DNA from: Pirellulales bacterium
GTDB taxonomy: Bacteria > Planctomycetota > Planctomycetia > Pirellulales > Thermoguttaceae
Assembly (NCBI GenBank): GCA_016931995.1
Contig: JAFGDS010000062.1
Location: 1-42,789, forward strand
Direction of reading: 5' to 3'
Length of the DNA stretch: 42,789 nt
Positions 24,817-33,096 of this stretch are shown piece by piece; the first letter of the stretch is position 1; each line of letters begins with the position of its first letter. The position numbers and the translations under genes are program-made. The notes beneath the pieces are model-generated. The model did not search any database. It had not been told where the DNA came from and saw only the letters and a program-made list of their open reading frames with translations.

Positions 24817-25728
24817 GTGAGACAGCTCATGCGACGTATTGCGAAGGAGGAGCGATTCCGTTACGTGCCGGTGAGCCGCCGCGATCGGCTCTGGGAGTTG
24901 TACCTCACGGCCACGGGGCGAATCGTCCACCGGATGCCCGGCGATCCCGATCGAGGGCATCCCTCGCCGTACTACTACACCTGGGAAAACGGCCGCGTCC
25001 TCTCGGAGTTCGGCGTGTCCTACATCACGCAGGGCCGCGGGGAGTTCGAGTCCGAGACGACCGGACGGCAACAGATCGAGGCGGGCACGATCATCCTCGT
25101 TTTTCCCGACGTCTGGCACCGGTATCGACCGGCCGCCGGAATCGGTTGGACGAACTACTGGGTTCACTTCGCTGGGGCGTATGCCGAACGCCTCATGCGG
25201 CGCGGCCTCCTCTCGCCGGATCGCCCGATTCTCGATACCGGCTTGAACGACCAGATTCTCCGCCCTTTCCTCACGTTATTCGAGCGCATCGAGCTCGAGA
25301 CGGCCGGCTTGCAACAATTGGCCGCGGCCAACGTCCTCGAAATCCTCGGCAGCGCGCTGGCCGCCGTCCGCCTGCGCGAGGAAGGCGGTAAGCTCGACTC
25401 CGTGGTTCGCGAGGCAAAAAACCTCCTGGCCGAACGCGTCGAGGAGTTCGTCGAGCTGAAGGACGTCGCCGAGCTGTTGGGTATGAGCTACGACTACTTC
25501 CGCCACGTCTTCAAAGAGCAGACCGGCATGGCGCCGTATCAGTACCACCTGCAACTCCGCCTCAACCGGGCGAAGGAACTCCTCAACGGCACCGACATGA
25601 CGACCAAGGACATCGCCATGACGCTGCAGTTCGAGTCGCCCTACCACTTCTCCCGCATCTTCAAACAGAAAACCGGCATGACACCCACCCAGTGGCGCCA
25701 AGGCACCCGCCGCGAGGAATCCGCCTGA
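24817..25728 (+). CDS. AraC-family transcriptional regulator with cupin-like sensor domain
   Basis: 303 aa from GTG 24817, preceded by AGGGCGGG; ATG 24829 is the alternative. Residues about 30-130 form an AraC-type arabinose-binding cupin (YYYTWENGRVLSEFGVSYIT, GEFESETTGRQQIEAGTIIL, FPDVWHRYRPAAGIGWTNYW). The two helix-turn-helix motifs occupy about 200-295: VELKDVAELLGMSYDYFRHV and MTTKDIAMTLQFESPYHFSR, followed by the family signature IFKQKTGMTPTQWR. Such regulators usually respond to a sugar and activate nearby catabolic genes. It is divergent from the PEP-CTERM/dockerin genes, which are the likely targets. It could also act on the sugar-oxidation genes downstream. Confidence 0.92.
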   Translation: MRQLMRRIAKEERFRYVPVSRRDRLWELYLTATGRIVHRMPGDPDRGHPSPYYYTWENGRVLSEFGVSYITQGRGEFESETTGRQQIEAGTIILVFPDVWHRYRPAAGIGWTNYWVHFAGAYAERLMRRGLLSPDRPILDTGLNDQILRPFLTLFERIELETAGLQQLAAANVLEILGSALAAVRLREEGGKLDSVVREAKNLLAERVEEFVELKDVAELLGMSYDYFRHVFKEQTGMAPYQYHLQLRLNRAKELLNGTDMTTKDIAMTLQFESPYHFSRIFKQKTGMTPTQWRQGTRREESA

Positions 25729-25812
25729 CGCGCCGGTTCGTCCTCCGGGAGGGCAACGTCTCGGGGAGAACGAGGCTCCCGCCGAGCCGTTCGACGTGTC
25801 GTGGCGCCGCCC

Positions 25813-25884
25813 GTCATTCTGAGCGCAGCGAAGAATCCCTGCCTTCACTGGCCCTCGGAGATCCTTCGCTTCGCTCAGGATGAC
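25813..25884. repeat. GATCC-TTCGC hairpin repeat pair, first of five
   Basis: Left unit (25813-25837, stem ATTCT/AGAAT) and right unit (25857-25884, stem ATCCT/AGGAT) are inverted relative to each other. They lie in the gap between convergent AraC and dehydrogenase genes. Confidence 0.8.
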
Positions 25885-25940
25885 GAGTGGGACCACGAGG
25901 AATTGCGAGGAACGAGAAACGCTCGCGGCCGTATTCTGCC

Positions 25941-26942
25941 CTATCCCGCCCGCACAACATCGCTCCACAGCGGATACCGGCCGTTGCGAAGCGGGAAGCC
26001 GGCCGATTTGTCTTCGAGGAAGTTCACCAACGGCTCCCCGGAGCGCCAGCGGCGGAGGTTTTCGCACAACAGCCGGGTCATGTTGTCGATCCGCCAGGCC
26101 GCCTGGCCGGCCACGTGCGGCGTGATGATCACGTTGGGGGCATCCCACAGCGGGTGCTCCGGCGGCAGCGGCTCCGGCTCCGTCACGTCCATCACAGCTC
26201 CAGCGACACCCCCTGATCGGAGGGATTCCACCAGGGCATCGGTATCCACCAGTGCCCCCCGGGCGGCGTTGACCAGCAACGCCCCCGGCTTCATCCGGGC
26301 CAGGGCCGCCGCGTCGATCATCCCTCGGGTGGAATCGTTCAGCGGGGCCGCCAGCACCACCACGTCCGACGCGGCCAGGAGGTCGCCTAGCCGCTCGGCC
26401 GGCCACAGGGCCTCGACCGCCGCCGGCTTGTCCGCCGGGAACACGTCCGTGGCCACGATCCGCGTGTGAAAGGGGGCCAGTAGCTCGGCCAGCCGCCGCC
26501 CGACGCCGCCGAGGCCAACGATCCCCACCGTATCGCCGGTCAGGTCGCCGGTGGGCCGGCGGATGAACTCTTTTTTCTGCTGGGCGCGAAAAAAGACCGG
26601 GAAACTCCGCTTCCACGCGAGGATAAGCCCGAGCGTGTGCTCGGCCACCTGATCGGCCAGCACGCCCGAGGCGCTGGTAACCACGATGTCCGACGCGACG
26701 ACGGAAGGCACCAAGCAGTGGTCCATGCCCGCCGCAGAGGATTGGATCCACCGGAGCCGGCCCTGGCGGACCACGCGGTCCCAATCGACGGGCACCTTGG
26801 CGTGGCCGCAGAAGAGATCGGCGTCGAACAGTTCGCGAGCGACGCCCTCCTGACCGGCGTCCACGACGTCGTAGTCCGGCGCGGCCTGGCGGATTTGGGC
26901 AAGGTGTTTCGGTTCGACGGGATAGCACAGCACAAGTCTCAT
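25941..26942 (-). CDS. D-2-hydroxyacid dehydrogenase
   Basis: 333 aa from ATG 26942 (MRLVLCYPVEPKHLAQIRQ). It reduces 2-oxoacids or oxidises D-2-hydroxyacids with NAD(H). The Rossmann motif is VGIVGLGGVGRRLAELLA at about residues 136-153. The catalytic Arg is in VNAARGALVDTDAL, the Glu in DVTEPEPLPPEHPL and the His in IITPHVAGQAAW, all in the expected order. Length matches glyoxylate/hydroxypyruvate reductase and phosphoglycerate dehydrogenase relatives without an ACT domain, so serine biosynthesis is less likely. It is divergent from the DoxX gene. Exact substrate unknown; sugar-acid metabolism fits the neighbours. Confidence 0.92.
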   Translation of the reverse strand: MRLVLCYPVEPKHLAQIRQAAPDYDVVDAGQEGVARELFDADLFCGHAKVPVDWDRVVRQGRLRWIQSSAAGMDHCLVPSVVASDIVVTSASGVLADQVAEHTLGLILAWKRSFPVFFRAQQKKEFIRRPTGDLTGDTVGIVGLGGVGRRLAELLAPFHTRIVATDVFPADKPAAVEALWPAERLGDLLAASDVVVLAAPLNDSTRGMIDAAALARMKPGALLVNAARGALVDTDALVESLRSGGVAGAVMDVTEPEPLPPEHPLWDAPNVIITPHVAGQAAWRIDNMTRLLCENLRRWRSGEPLVNFLEDKSAGFPLRNGRYPLWSDVVRAG

Positions 26943-26983
26943 GGCCCCTATTTTGGCCGATTTCGGCCCGGTGGCAAGGTGGC

Positions 26984-27012
26984 TTGAGGGACTTTGGGTG
27001 GCGGGTTAGAAT
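26984..27012 (+). promoter_or_regulatory. Candidate sigma70-like promoter for the DoxX-gfo cluster
   Basis: TTGAGG (26984-26989), a 17-nt spacer and TAGAAT (27007-27012). The -10 matches five of six. The leader to the start codon would be about 135 nt. Confidence 0.55.
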
Positions 27013-27141
27013 GAGGGGAGTAATACCTCACGGGCGGTCGGTGATGGACCGTCTGCTCGGCCGGATTTGTCCCGCCCTCGGACCGAGCCGTCCCGCCTTT
27101 GCGGACCGCGTGTTCCCAAAAGAACACCCGAACAATCGGTG

Positions 27142-27149
27142 AAGGAGGT
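27142..27149 (+). promoter_or_regulatory. Perfect ribosome binding site deciding a CTG start
   Basis: AAGGAGGT lies five bases before a CTG at 27155, in the frame of the DoxX-like protein. No comparable site precedes the next in-frame candidates, GTG 27182 or ATG 27197, and a TGA at 27140 closes the frame just upstream. Confidence 0.65.
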
Positions 27150-27154
27150 CCACC

Positions 27155-28117
27155 CTGAAAGACTCCAGATTCCAAATCGGCGTGCTGGCGGTCGTCATGC
27201 TGGTCGCCCTGCGCCTGACCATCGGCTGGCACTTTCTCTACGAAGGTGTGTGGAAGATCGCCAACTACGACGAATTCTCGACCACGCCCTTCCTCGAACA
27301 AGCCAAGGGCCCGGCCGCCGACTTCTACTACGCAATGATCCACGACGTCGACGGGCGAGAGCGTCTGGCGGTCGAGAAAGACGAAAAGGGCAAGCCCATC
27401 ATCCCCGGCCGGATCTACCTGGACGCCTGGAAAAACCAGCTTGCCTCGGCGATCGACAAATACGGCCTGCGCGGCGACCAGAAAACCCAGGCCGAGAAGC
27501 TTTACGAGCGGTACGCCAAGTCGCTGGCGGAGTATCTGGCCGACAATCAAGACGCCATCCTCGGCTACTTCAACAGTCTTGACCGCTTCGAGGCCGCCCG
27601 CGCGGCCGGCGGCGACAATGCCGACTACCACAAGAAGCGGGTTTGGGACGAGCAGCAGAAGCTCCGCGCCGAAGTGGGCGGCTGGCTCGCCGAGCTCGAC
27701 GCGATGGGCGAGGAGTATCGCCTGGGGCTCCATGATCTCTTGGACGAAGAGCAGCGCAAGCAGGGGCCCGTGCCCGTCGCCTACGACCGGGAAGACGCGA
27801 TGAACTTCCTGATGACGTTCGCCCTGACGGCGATTGGCGTCTGCCTGATGACGGGCTTTTGCACGCGGCTGGCCTGCCTGGGGGGGGGCGTGTTCCTGAT
27901 CAACGTGGTGCTCACCCAGCCGCCCTGGCCGACCATTTATCCGCCGGCGCCGGCCGTGACGGGCCACTCGCTGGTGGTGGACAAAAACTTCGTCGAGATG
28001 GTGGCCATTTTCATGTTGGCCTGCCTCCCGGTGGGGCGCTGGGGTGGTTTGGATTTCTTCGTCTACCGATGGTTCGGTCGCCCCGTCCTGCGGTGGCTCG
28101 GCCGGCCCGTGGAATAG
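27155..28117 (+). CDS. DoxX-like membrane protein with large soluble insert
   Basis: 320 aa if it starts at CTG 27155, as the ribosome binding site indicates (reads MKDSRFQIGVLAVVMLVALR); GTG 27182 is the shorter alternative. The first helix LAVVMLVALRLTIGWHFLYE matches the DoxX family start (G-W-F-E-G pattern). About 150 hydrophilic residues then intervene (KLYERYAKSLAEYLADNQD, KLRAEVGGWLAELDAMGEEY), likely helical, before three further helices (MTFALTAIGVCLMTGFCTRL, LGGGVFLINVVLTQPPW, VEMVAIFMLACLPVG). Classical DoxX proteins are four-helix subunits linked to thiosulfate:quinone oxidoreductase and related redox roles, and lack this insert. It leads a co-oriented run with two Gfo/Idh/MocA oxidoreductases, so a membrane redox partner is possible but unproven. 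Confidence 0.75.
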   Translation: MKDSRFQIGVLAVVMLVALRLTIGWHFLYEGVWKIANYDEFSTTPFLEQAKGPAADFYYAMIHDVDGRERLAVEKDEKGKPIIPGRIYLDAWKNQLASAIDKYGLRGDQKTQAEKLYERYAKSLAEYLADNQDAILGYFNSLDRFEAARAAGGDNADYHKKRVWDEQQKLRAEVGGWLAELDAMGEEYRLGLHDLLDEEQRKQGPVPVAYDREDAMNFLMTFALTAIGVCLMTGFCTRLACLGGGVFLINVVLTQPPWPTIYPPAPAVTGHSLVVDKNFVEMVAIFMLACLPVGRWGGLDFFVYRWFGRPVLRWLGRPVE

Positions 28118-28154
28118 GTTGAGTGGAGGGGCGTTCCGGTCATGGAGCGTTCCG

Positions 28155-28227
28155 GTCATGCTGAGCGAAGCGAAGCATCTCGAATCCATACAACGCTGAC
28201 GAGATCCTTCGCTGCGCTCAGGATGAC
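28155..28227. repeat. GATCC-TTCGC hairpin repeat pair, second of five
   Basis: Left unit 28155-28181 (stem ATGCT/AGCAT read on its own strand) and right unit 28201-28227 (stem ATCCT/AGGAT), between the DoxX-like gene and the first gfo gene. Confidence 0.85.
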
Positions 28228-28265
28228 GTGCCAAGGTGGCGGAAAGTTGAACGAGGTCAATCGCG

Positions 28266-29987
28266 ATGAATTTGACTCCCCAAGAGCGAGCGGCCGGCCG
28301 GCAGAACTTCGAGCTCTCGCGTCGCGGGTTCCTCGCGGCCGGCGCGGCGGCCGGCGTGGTGGCCGGCGGCAGCCTGGGCGCGTTTTATTTCGGCTACGAC
28401 GCCTCGCATACCCACCCGATCCGCGTCGGCGTGATCGGCACGGGCGACGAGGGCAGCGTCCTGATCGGCGCGATCAATCCGGACTTCCTCCAGGTCACTT
28501 GCATCGCCGACGTCCGCCCGTACAACGTCCACCGCGCGTTCCACGGCGACTATTCGAGCGACACGGCCCTGGCGGTCCGGCCGGGCCTCATGGCCAAGTA
28601 CGGCTGGAAGACCGAGGACGAAGCCCGCCGGCGCGTCAAGGTCTATGCCGATTACCGCGAGATGATCGAGGCCGAGCGCGGGAATCTGGACGGCGTGATC
28701 GTCGCCCTGCCGCTGCACCTGCATGCCCCCGCGGCCATCGCCGCGATGAAGGCCGGCCTGCACGTGCTGACCGAGAAACTGATGGGCCACGGCGTCCGCG
28801 AGTGCAAGGAGATGGCCCGAGTGGCCGCCTCGACCGGGCTGCACCTGGCCACGGGGCACCAGCGCCACTACAACATCCTCTACCACGAGGCCATGGATAC
28901 GATCCAGCGGGGCGTGCTGGGCGATTTGCACTACATCCAGGCCCAGTGGCACCGCGGCAATCTGCCCGGCAATGACAGTTGGCAGCAGCCGTTGCCCCCC
29001 GGCGTGATAGTCGCCGATCCGGCGGACGATCCCGAGAAGGAAGACCTGGCCGAGAAGCTCGTCAGTTGGCAAAAGGCGCTCGACAACGCCACCGGCCGCG
29101 AGATCGACTACTGGCGCCGACGCGTTGCCCAGCTTAAAGCCCAACTGGCCGACGCGGTCCTGAACGAGAAGCTCGAAAGCGGCAAGACCCGGGCGGAGCA
29201 GTACGGCTATCAGCCGATCAAACTGACTGACTCCGAGGGCAAGCCGGTCCACGAGGGGCCGGCGCTTGAGGAGCTGATCCGCTGGCGGTTGTGGGACCGC
29301 ACCGGCGGCGGGCTCATGGCCGAGCTGGGCTCCCATCAACTGGACGCCGCGAGTCTGTTCCTTTCGGCCCTGCACGGCGGCAAGAAGCCGCACCCGTTGA
29401 GCGTGGCGGCCCTGGCCAACCGGCCGCTCTTTCCGCCCGACCGCGACGCCGACGATCACGTCGCGTGCCTCTTCGAGTTCCCCGCGAAGGGCTACGACCC
29501 GAAGGACCCCGAGGGCCGGCGGAAGAAGATCGGCGTGCAATACGCCTCGATCAACGGCAACGGCTTCGGCGGCTACGGCGAAATCGTCTACGGCACGAAG
29601 GGCACGTTGATCCTCGATCGCGAGAAGGAAGCGATGCTCTTCACCGGGCCGGCGAAGACCTCGGTCAAGGCCGGCGCGTCGGCGGGGCCAACCCTGGACA
29701 CCCAGGCCAGCGGCGCCGTGCAAGAGGCCGCGGCCGGCCAAGCGCGCGAGGTGAGCCGCGGCTACCGCGAGCAGCTCGAACACTGGGCCTGGTGCATCAT
29801 GCATCCCGCGCCGGAGAACCGCCCGCGGTGCCATCCCGAGGTTGCCCTGGCCGACGCCACGATCGCGCTGGTGGCCAATATCTCCGCCCGGCGGGGCCAG
29901 CGAATCGAATTCGAGGAAGAATGGTTCGACCCCAACTCCGACGCCACGCCCGAGGGCGATAAGCCGGACGTCGGGCGGTATGCGTAA
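28266..29987 (+). CDS. Tat-exported Gfo/Idh/MocA-family oxidoreductase
   Basis: 573 aa; the ATG at 28266 follows GAGGT. Residues 16-40 (ELSRRGFLAAGAAAGVVAGG) are a twin-arginine signal with a hydrophobic core. The NAD(P)-binding motif is RVGVIGTGDEGSVLIGA at about 56-72. The family EKP motif appears as TEKLMGHGVRECKEM, with Lys kept. HQRHYNILYHEAMD and GGGLMAELGSHQLDAASLFL form the substrate site, the latter with the conserved His. Gfo/Idh/MocA enzymes oxidise or reduce sugars and inositols. This protein is far longer than typical members (about 350 aa), partly because of a charged helical insert after WHRGNLPGNDSWQ. Export through Tat with cofactor bound suggests a periplasmic sugar oxidoreductase. 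The paralogue is the next gene. Confidence 0.88.
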   Translation: MNLTPQERAAGRQNFELSRRGFLAAGAAAGVVAGGSLGAFYFGYDASHTHPIRVGVIGTGDEGSVLIGAINPDFLQVTCIADVRPYNVHRAFHGDYSSDTALAVRPGLMAKYGWKTEDEARRRVKVYADYREMIEAERGNLDGVIVALPLHLHAPAAIAAMKAGLHVLTEKLMGHGVRECKEMARVAASTGLHLATGHQRHYNILYHEAMDTIQRGVLGDLHYIQAQWHRGNLPGNDSWQQPLPPGVIVADPADDPEKEDLAEKLVSWQKALDNATGREIDYWRRRVAQLKAQLADAVLNEKLESGKTRAEQYGYQPIKLTDSEGKPVHEGPALEELIRWRLWDRTGGGLMAELGSHQLDAASLFLSALHGGKKPHPLSVAALANRPLFPPDRDADDHVACLFEFPAKGYDPKDPEGRRKKIGVQYASINGNGFGGYGEIVYGTKGTLILDREKEAMLFTGPAKTSVKAGASAGPTLDTQASGAVQEAAAGQAREVSRGYREQLEHWAWCIMHPAPENRPRCHPEVALADATIALVANISARRGQRIEFEEEWFDPNSDATPEGDKPDVGRYA

Positions 29988-30028
29988 GACGAATTGGGAA
30001 GCCCCGAAATACACGGGAAGATAGGGAG

Positions 30029-30181
30029 AACCACGAAATACACGAAATACACGAAAGAGGAGCAGGCGGAACAATGTCAGCCTGAGCGCAGCGAAGGATC
30101 TCCGTCATCATCGAGTTGGAGATCCTTCGCTGCGCTCAGGATGACTACAAGCCTTTCGTGTATTTCGTGTCTTTCGTGGTT
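30029..30181. repeat. Nested composite repeat between the two gfo paralogues
   Basis: Outer arms of CACGAAATACACGAAA units (30029-30058) and the inverted TTTCGTGTATTTCGTG units (30152-30181). Inside lies a GATCC-TTCGC pair (30076-30102 and 30118-30145). The left inner unit has one stem mismatch. Confidence 0.8.
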
Positions 30182-30205
30182 TATTCCCTCGCGTAGCGTG
30201 TTGCC

Positions 30206-31948
30206 ATGCACTTGACGACTGAACAACGGGCCCTCGGCAAGGAAAACTTCCAGGCCGCGATCGGCAGCAAGCTGCTGCGGCGGGAGTTTCTCCAGGAGGG
30301 CATCAAGCAAGGGCTTGTCTCGGGCAAGGGCCTGGGGCCGTACTACTTCGGCTACGGCAAGACCGTGGACCGGCCGCTTCGCGTCGGCGTGCTGGGCACC
30401 GGCGACGAGGGCAGCGTGCTGATCGGCGCCATCAACCCAGACTATATCGAGGTGGTCGCCATCGCCGACGTCCGGCCCTACAACATCCATCGGGCGTTCC
30501 ACGGAGACTATTACAGCCCCACGGCGCTGAAGGCCCGGCGGGGGCTGATGCGCGTCCACGACTGGAAGACCGAGGACGAAGCCCGGCGGCACGTCAAGGT
30601 CTACGGCCCGTACCAGGACCTGCTGGCCGAGGAAAAGGACCTCGACGCGGTGATCATTGCCTTGCCGCTGCACCTGCACGCCCCGGCGGCCATCGCCGCG
30701 ATGCGGGCCGGGCGGCACGTGTTGACCGAAAAGCTGATGGGCCATAGCGTCCGCGAGTGCAAGGAGATGGCCCGCGTTGCCCAGGAGACGAAGCTCCTTC
30801 TGGCCACCGGCCACCAGCGCCACTACAGCATCCTTTACGACAACGCGATCGAGGCGATCCGCCGGGGGCTCTTGGGCGACATCCACTACATCCGCGCGCA
30901 GTGGCACCGCGGCAATCTGCCCGGCGACGACAGTTGGCAGCCGCCCATGCCCGAGAAGGCCAAACCCAAGGACCCCCAGGCCAAGGTCCTCGCGAAGCAA
31001 CTGGCCGACTGGCAAAAGGCGCTCGACAAACTGAACAACGCCGAAAAAAAGGACGCGAAAAAGATTGACCTTTTAGTCAAACAGATCGCGCAGAAGAAGA
31101 AGCAGATCGAGGACGAGGTCATTGCCGAGGCGGCGAAGGAGTTTGGCTACGAGGACAAGACGATCGACGGCGGCTACTTCCGCCCGGCGATCGAGGAACT
31201 GATCCGCTGGCGGCTTTGGGACCGGACGGGCGGCGGGCTCATGGCCGAACTGGGCAGCCACCAGCTCGACGCGGCGAGCCTCTTCGTCGCCGCCATGCAC
31301 GAGGGCAAGAAGCAGCATCCGCTAAGCGTGTCGGCGGCCTCCGCGCGGCCGCTTTTCCCGGCCGATCGGGACACGGAGGATCACGTCTACTGCCTCTTCG
31401 AGTTTCCCGCCCCTGGCTACGATCGCGACGATCCCGACAGCCACAAGAAGAAAATCACCGTGGCGTACGCCTCGATCAACGGCAACGGCTACGGCGGTTA
31501 CGGCGAGACGGTTTTTGGCACCACGGGCACGTTGCTGCTAGAGCGGGAACAAGAGGCCCTGCTTTACCGCGGCGCGGCCGTGGACGAGAAGACCCGCGTG
31601 GTGGAGAACAAGGACAAAAAAACGGCCTCGCGGCATCCCCGCACGATCGCGGCGGCGCCCGACGGCGACCCGATCTCGGCGGCGATCGGCACGCAGGCCC
31701 TGGGCACGGACATCAGCCGCGGCTACACGGAGGAGTTGGAGCATTGGGCGTGGTGCATCCGCAACCCCGCGCCGGAAAACCTGCCCCGCTGCCATCCCAA
31801 GATGGCCCTGGCCGACGCCGTGATCGCCCTGACGACGAATCTGGCCGCCCGGGAAGGCCGACGTGTCGAGTTCCAGGAAGCCTGGTTCGATCCCGACCGC
31901 GACGAAACGCCCGAAGGCGAAAAGCCGGACGTGTCGCGGTACGCGTGA
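30206..31948 (+). CDS. Gfo/Idh/MocA-family oxidoreductase, paralogue of the preceding gene
   Basis: 580 aa from ATG 30206. It aligns with the previous protein nearly end to end: RVGVLGTGDEGSVLIGAINP, ADVRPYNIHRAFHGDYYSP, TEKLMGHSVRECKEMARVAQ, HQRHYSILYDNAIEAIRRG, GGGLMAELGSHQLDAASLF and GYTEELEHWAWCIRNPAPEN. So it should be an NAD(P)-dependent sugar oxidoreductase of the same type. Two differences stand out. The N-terminus keeps the arginines (LLRREFLQEG) but lacks the hydrophobic core, so it is probably not Tat-exported. The central insert is longer and very lysine-rich (KAKPKDPQAKVLAKQLADW ... NNAEKKDAKKIDLLVKQIAQ), a likely coiled coil. No clear ribosome binding site is visible. A tandem duplication with relocation is the simplest reading. 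Confidence 0.87.
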   Translation: MHLTTEQRALGKENFQAAIGSKLLRREFLQEGIKQGLVSGKGLGPYYFGYGKTVDRPLRVGVLGTGDEGSVLIGAINPDYIEVVAIADVRPYNIHRAFHGDYYSPTALKARRGLMRVHDWKTEDEARRHVKVYGPYQDLLAEEKDLDAVIIALPLHLHAPAAIAAMRAGRHVLTEKLMGHSVRECKEMARVAQETKLLLATGHQRHYSILYDNAIEAIRRGLLGDIHYIRAQWHRGNLPGDDSWQPPMPEKAKPKDPQAKVLAKQLADWQKALDKLNNAEKKDAKKIDLLVKQIAQKKKQIEDEVIAEAAKEFGYEDKTIDGGYFRPAIEELIRWRLWDRTGGGLMAELGSHQLDAASLFVAAMHEGKKQHPLSVSAASARPLFPADRDTEDHVYCLFEFPAPGYDRDDPDSHKKKITVAYASINGNGYGGYGETVFGTTGTLLLEREQEALLYRGAAVDEKTRVVENKDKKTASRHPRTIAAAPDGDPISAAIGTQALGTDISRGYTEELEHWAWCIRNPAPENLPRCHPKMALADAVIALTTNLAAREGRRVEFQEAWFDPDRDETPEGEKPDVSRYA

Positions 31949-31964
31949 AACGGATTGGGGACCA

Positions 31965-32075
31965 CCACGAAATACGCGAAAGACACGAAAAGTGGCACGC
32001 GCGTCATGCTGAGCGAAGCGATGCATCTCCGTTGCCCTGGAGAACGACGAGATCCTTCGCTTCGCTCAGGATGAC
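31965..32075. repeat. CACGAAA arm and GATCC-TTCGC repeat pair
   Basis: A single CACGAAATACGCGAAAGAC arm follows the gfo paralogue, then a GATCC-TTCGC pair (32003-32030 and 32049-32075). The left unit's outer stem has one mismatch. Confidence 0.75.
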
Positions 32076-32087
32076 GTGAAGCGCCGA

Positions 32088-32182
32088 GTGCCACTGGCTT
32101 TGCCAGTGCCCCGAATGAGTGCCACTGGCTTTGCCAGTGCCGTGGGAGTTTGATACGCTGGCACTGGCGGAGCCAGTGGCAC
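32088..32182. repeat. Three copies of the 22-nt hairpin, two direct and one inverted
   Basis: Copies at 32088-32109 and 32119-32140 are identical and in the same orientation, and the third (32161-32182) is inverted. It is the only triplet in the window, and could have arisen by local duplication of one member of a pair. It lies upstream of the epimerase gene. Confidence 0.85.
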
Positions 32183-32224
32183 ACCGACAATGCAGAGGTC
32201 CCACTTGCCGCAAAGGAGACAGCC

Positions 32225-33067
32225 GTGGAAAAGTGGCCGTTGGGCGTGTTCGCCAGCATCGACGCGGGCTTGGGCGTGCATCTGGACGTCGTGCGGGAGC
32301 TGGGCATTCCCACGGTGCACCTTCACGCGCCCTCGCGGGCCAGCCGCACGCCCGAGCGTGCCAAGGAGTTCTTGGCTCGACTGAAGGACCTGGGCATCAC
32401 GATCACCGTGGTCTTCGGCGGATTCGAGGGCGAGAGCTACGCGGACATCCCGACCACGGCGCGGACGGTCGGCCTGGTTCCGCCGGCCACCCGCGCCGCC
32501 CGCGCCGCCGAGATGAAGGAAATCGCCGATTTCGCCAAGATCCTGGGCGTGGACGCCGTGGCGCTGCACGTTGGGTTCGTCCCACACGACACGGCGGACC
32601 CGCTCTACCGCGGCGCCGTCGAGGTCACCCGCGAGATCTGCGACCACTGCCGCGGCAACGGCCAGCGGCTGCACCTGGAGACCGGTCAGGAATCGCCCGA
32701 GGGCCTCTTGGCGTTCCACAATGACGTTGCCCGCGACAATTTGTTCATCAATTTCGATCCGGCGAACATGATCCTATACGGCTCGGGCGAGCCGATCGCG
32801 GCCCTGCGCGAGGTGGGGCGTTTCGTTCGCAGCGTCCATTGCAAGGACGCCACGTGGGCGGCCAACCCAGGGCACGAGTGGGGCGCCGAGGTGCCCTTGG
32901 GCCAGGGCGACGTCGGCATGGAGGCGTTTCTGCAAACGTTGGCCGAGATCGGCTACTACGGCCCGCTCACCATCGAGCGGGAGATCCCGCAAGAGCCGGA
33001 ACGTCAAAAGGCCGAGATCGGCGCCGGCGTGAAGCTCTTGCAGTCGATCAAGGCCAAGCTGCTGTAG
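32225..33067 (+). CDS. Sugar phosphate isomerase/epimerase (AP endonuclease 2-like TIM barrel)
   Basis: 280 aa from GTG 32225 (MEKWPLGVFASIDAGLGVHL), with AAGGAG six bases upstream. The fold is the xylose isomerase-like TIM barrel of the AP_endonuc_2 family. Likely metal ligands are Glu in RLHLETGQESPEG, Asp in FINFDPANMILYG, His in SVHCKDATW and Glu in GPLTIEREIPQ, in the order seen in D-tagatose/psicose epimerases and xylose isomerase-like proteins. It probably isomerises or epimerises a sugar. Its place after two Gfo/Idh/MocA enzymes matches inositol and sugar catabolic clusters. The upstream frame only extends into the repeats. Confidence 0.87.
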   Translation: MEKWPLGVFASIDAGLGVHLDVVRELGIPTVHLHAPSRASRTPERAKEFLARLKDLGITITVVFGGFEGESYADIPTTARTVGLVPPATRAARAAEMKEIADFAKILGVDAVALHVGFVPHDTADPLYRGAVEVTREICDHCRGNGQRLHLETGQESPEGLLAFHNDVARDNLFINFDPANMILYGSGEPIAALREVGRFVRSVHCKDATWAANPGHEWGAEVPLGQGDVGMEAFLQTLAEIGYYGPLTIEREIPQEPERQKAEIGAGVKLLQSIKAKLL

Positions 33068-33096
33068 GAGTCTACTTCGAGGGTTTGATCGAAGCC

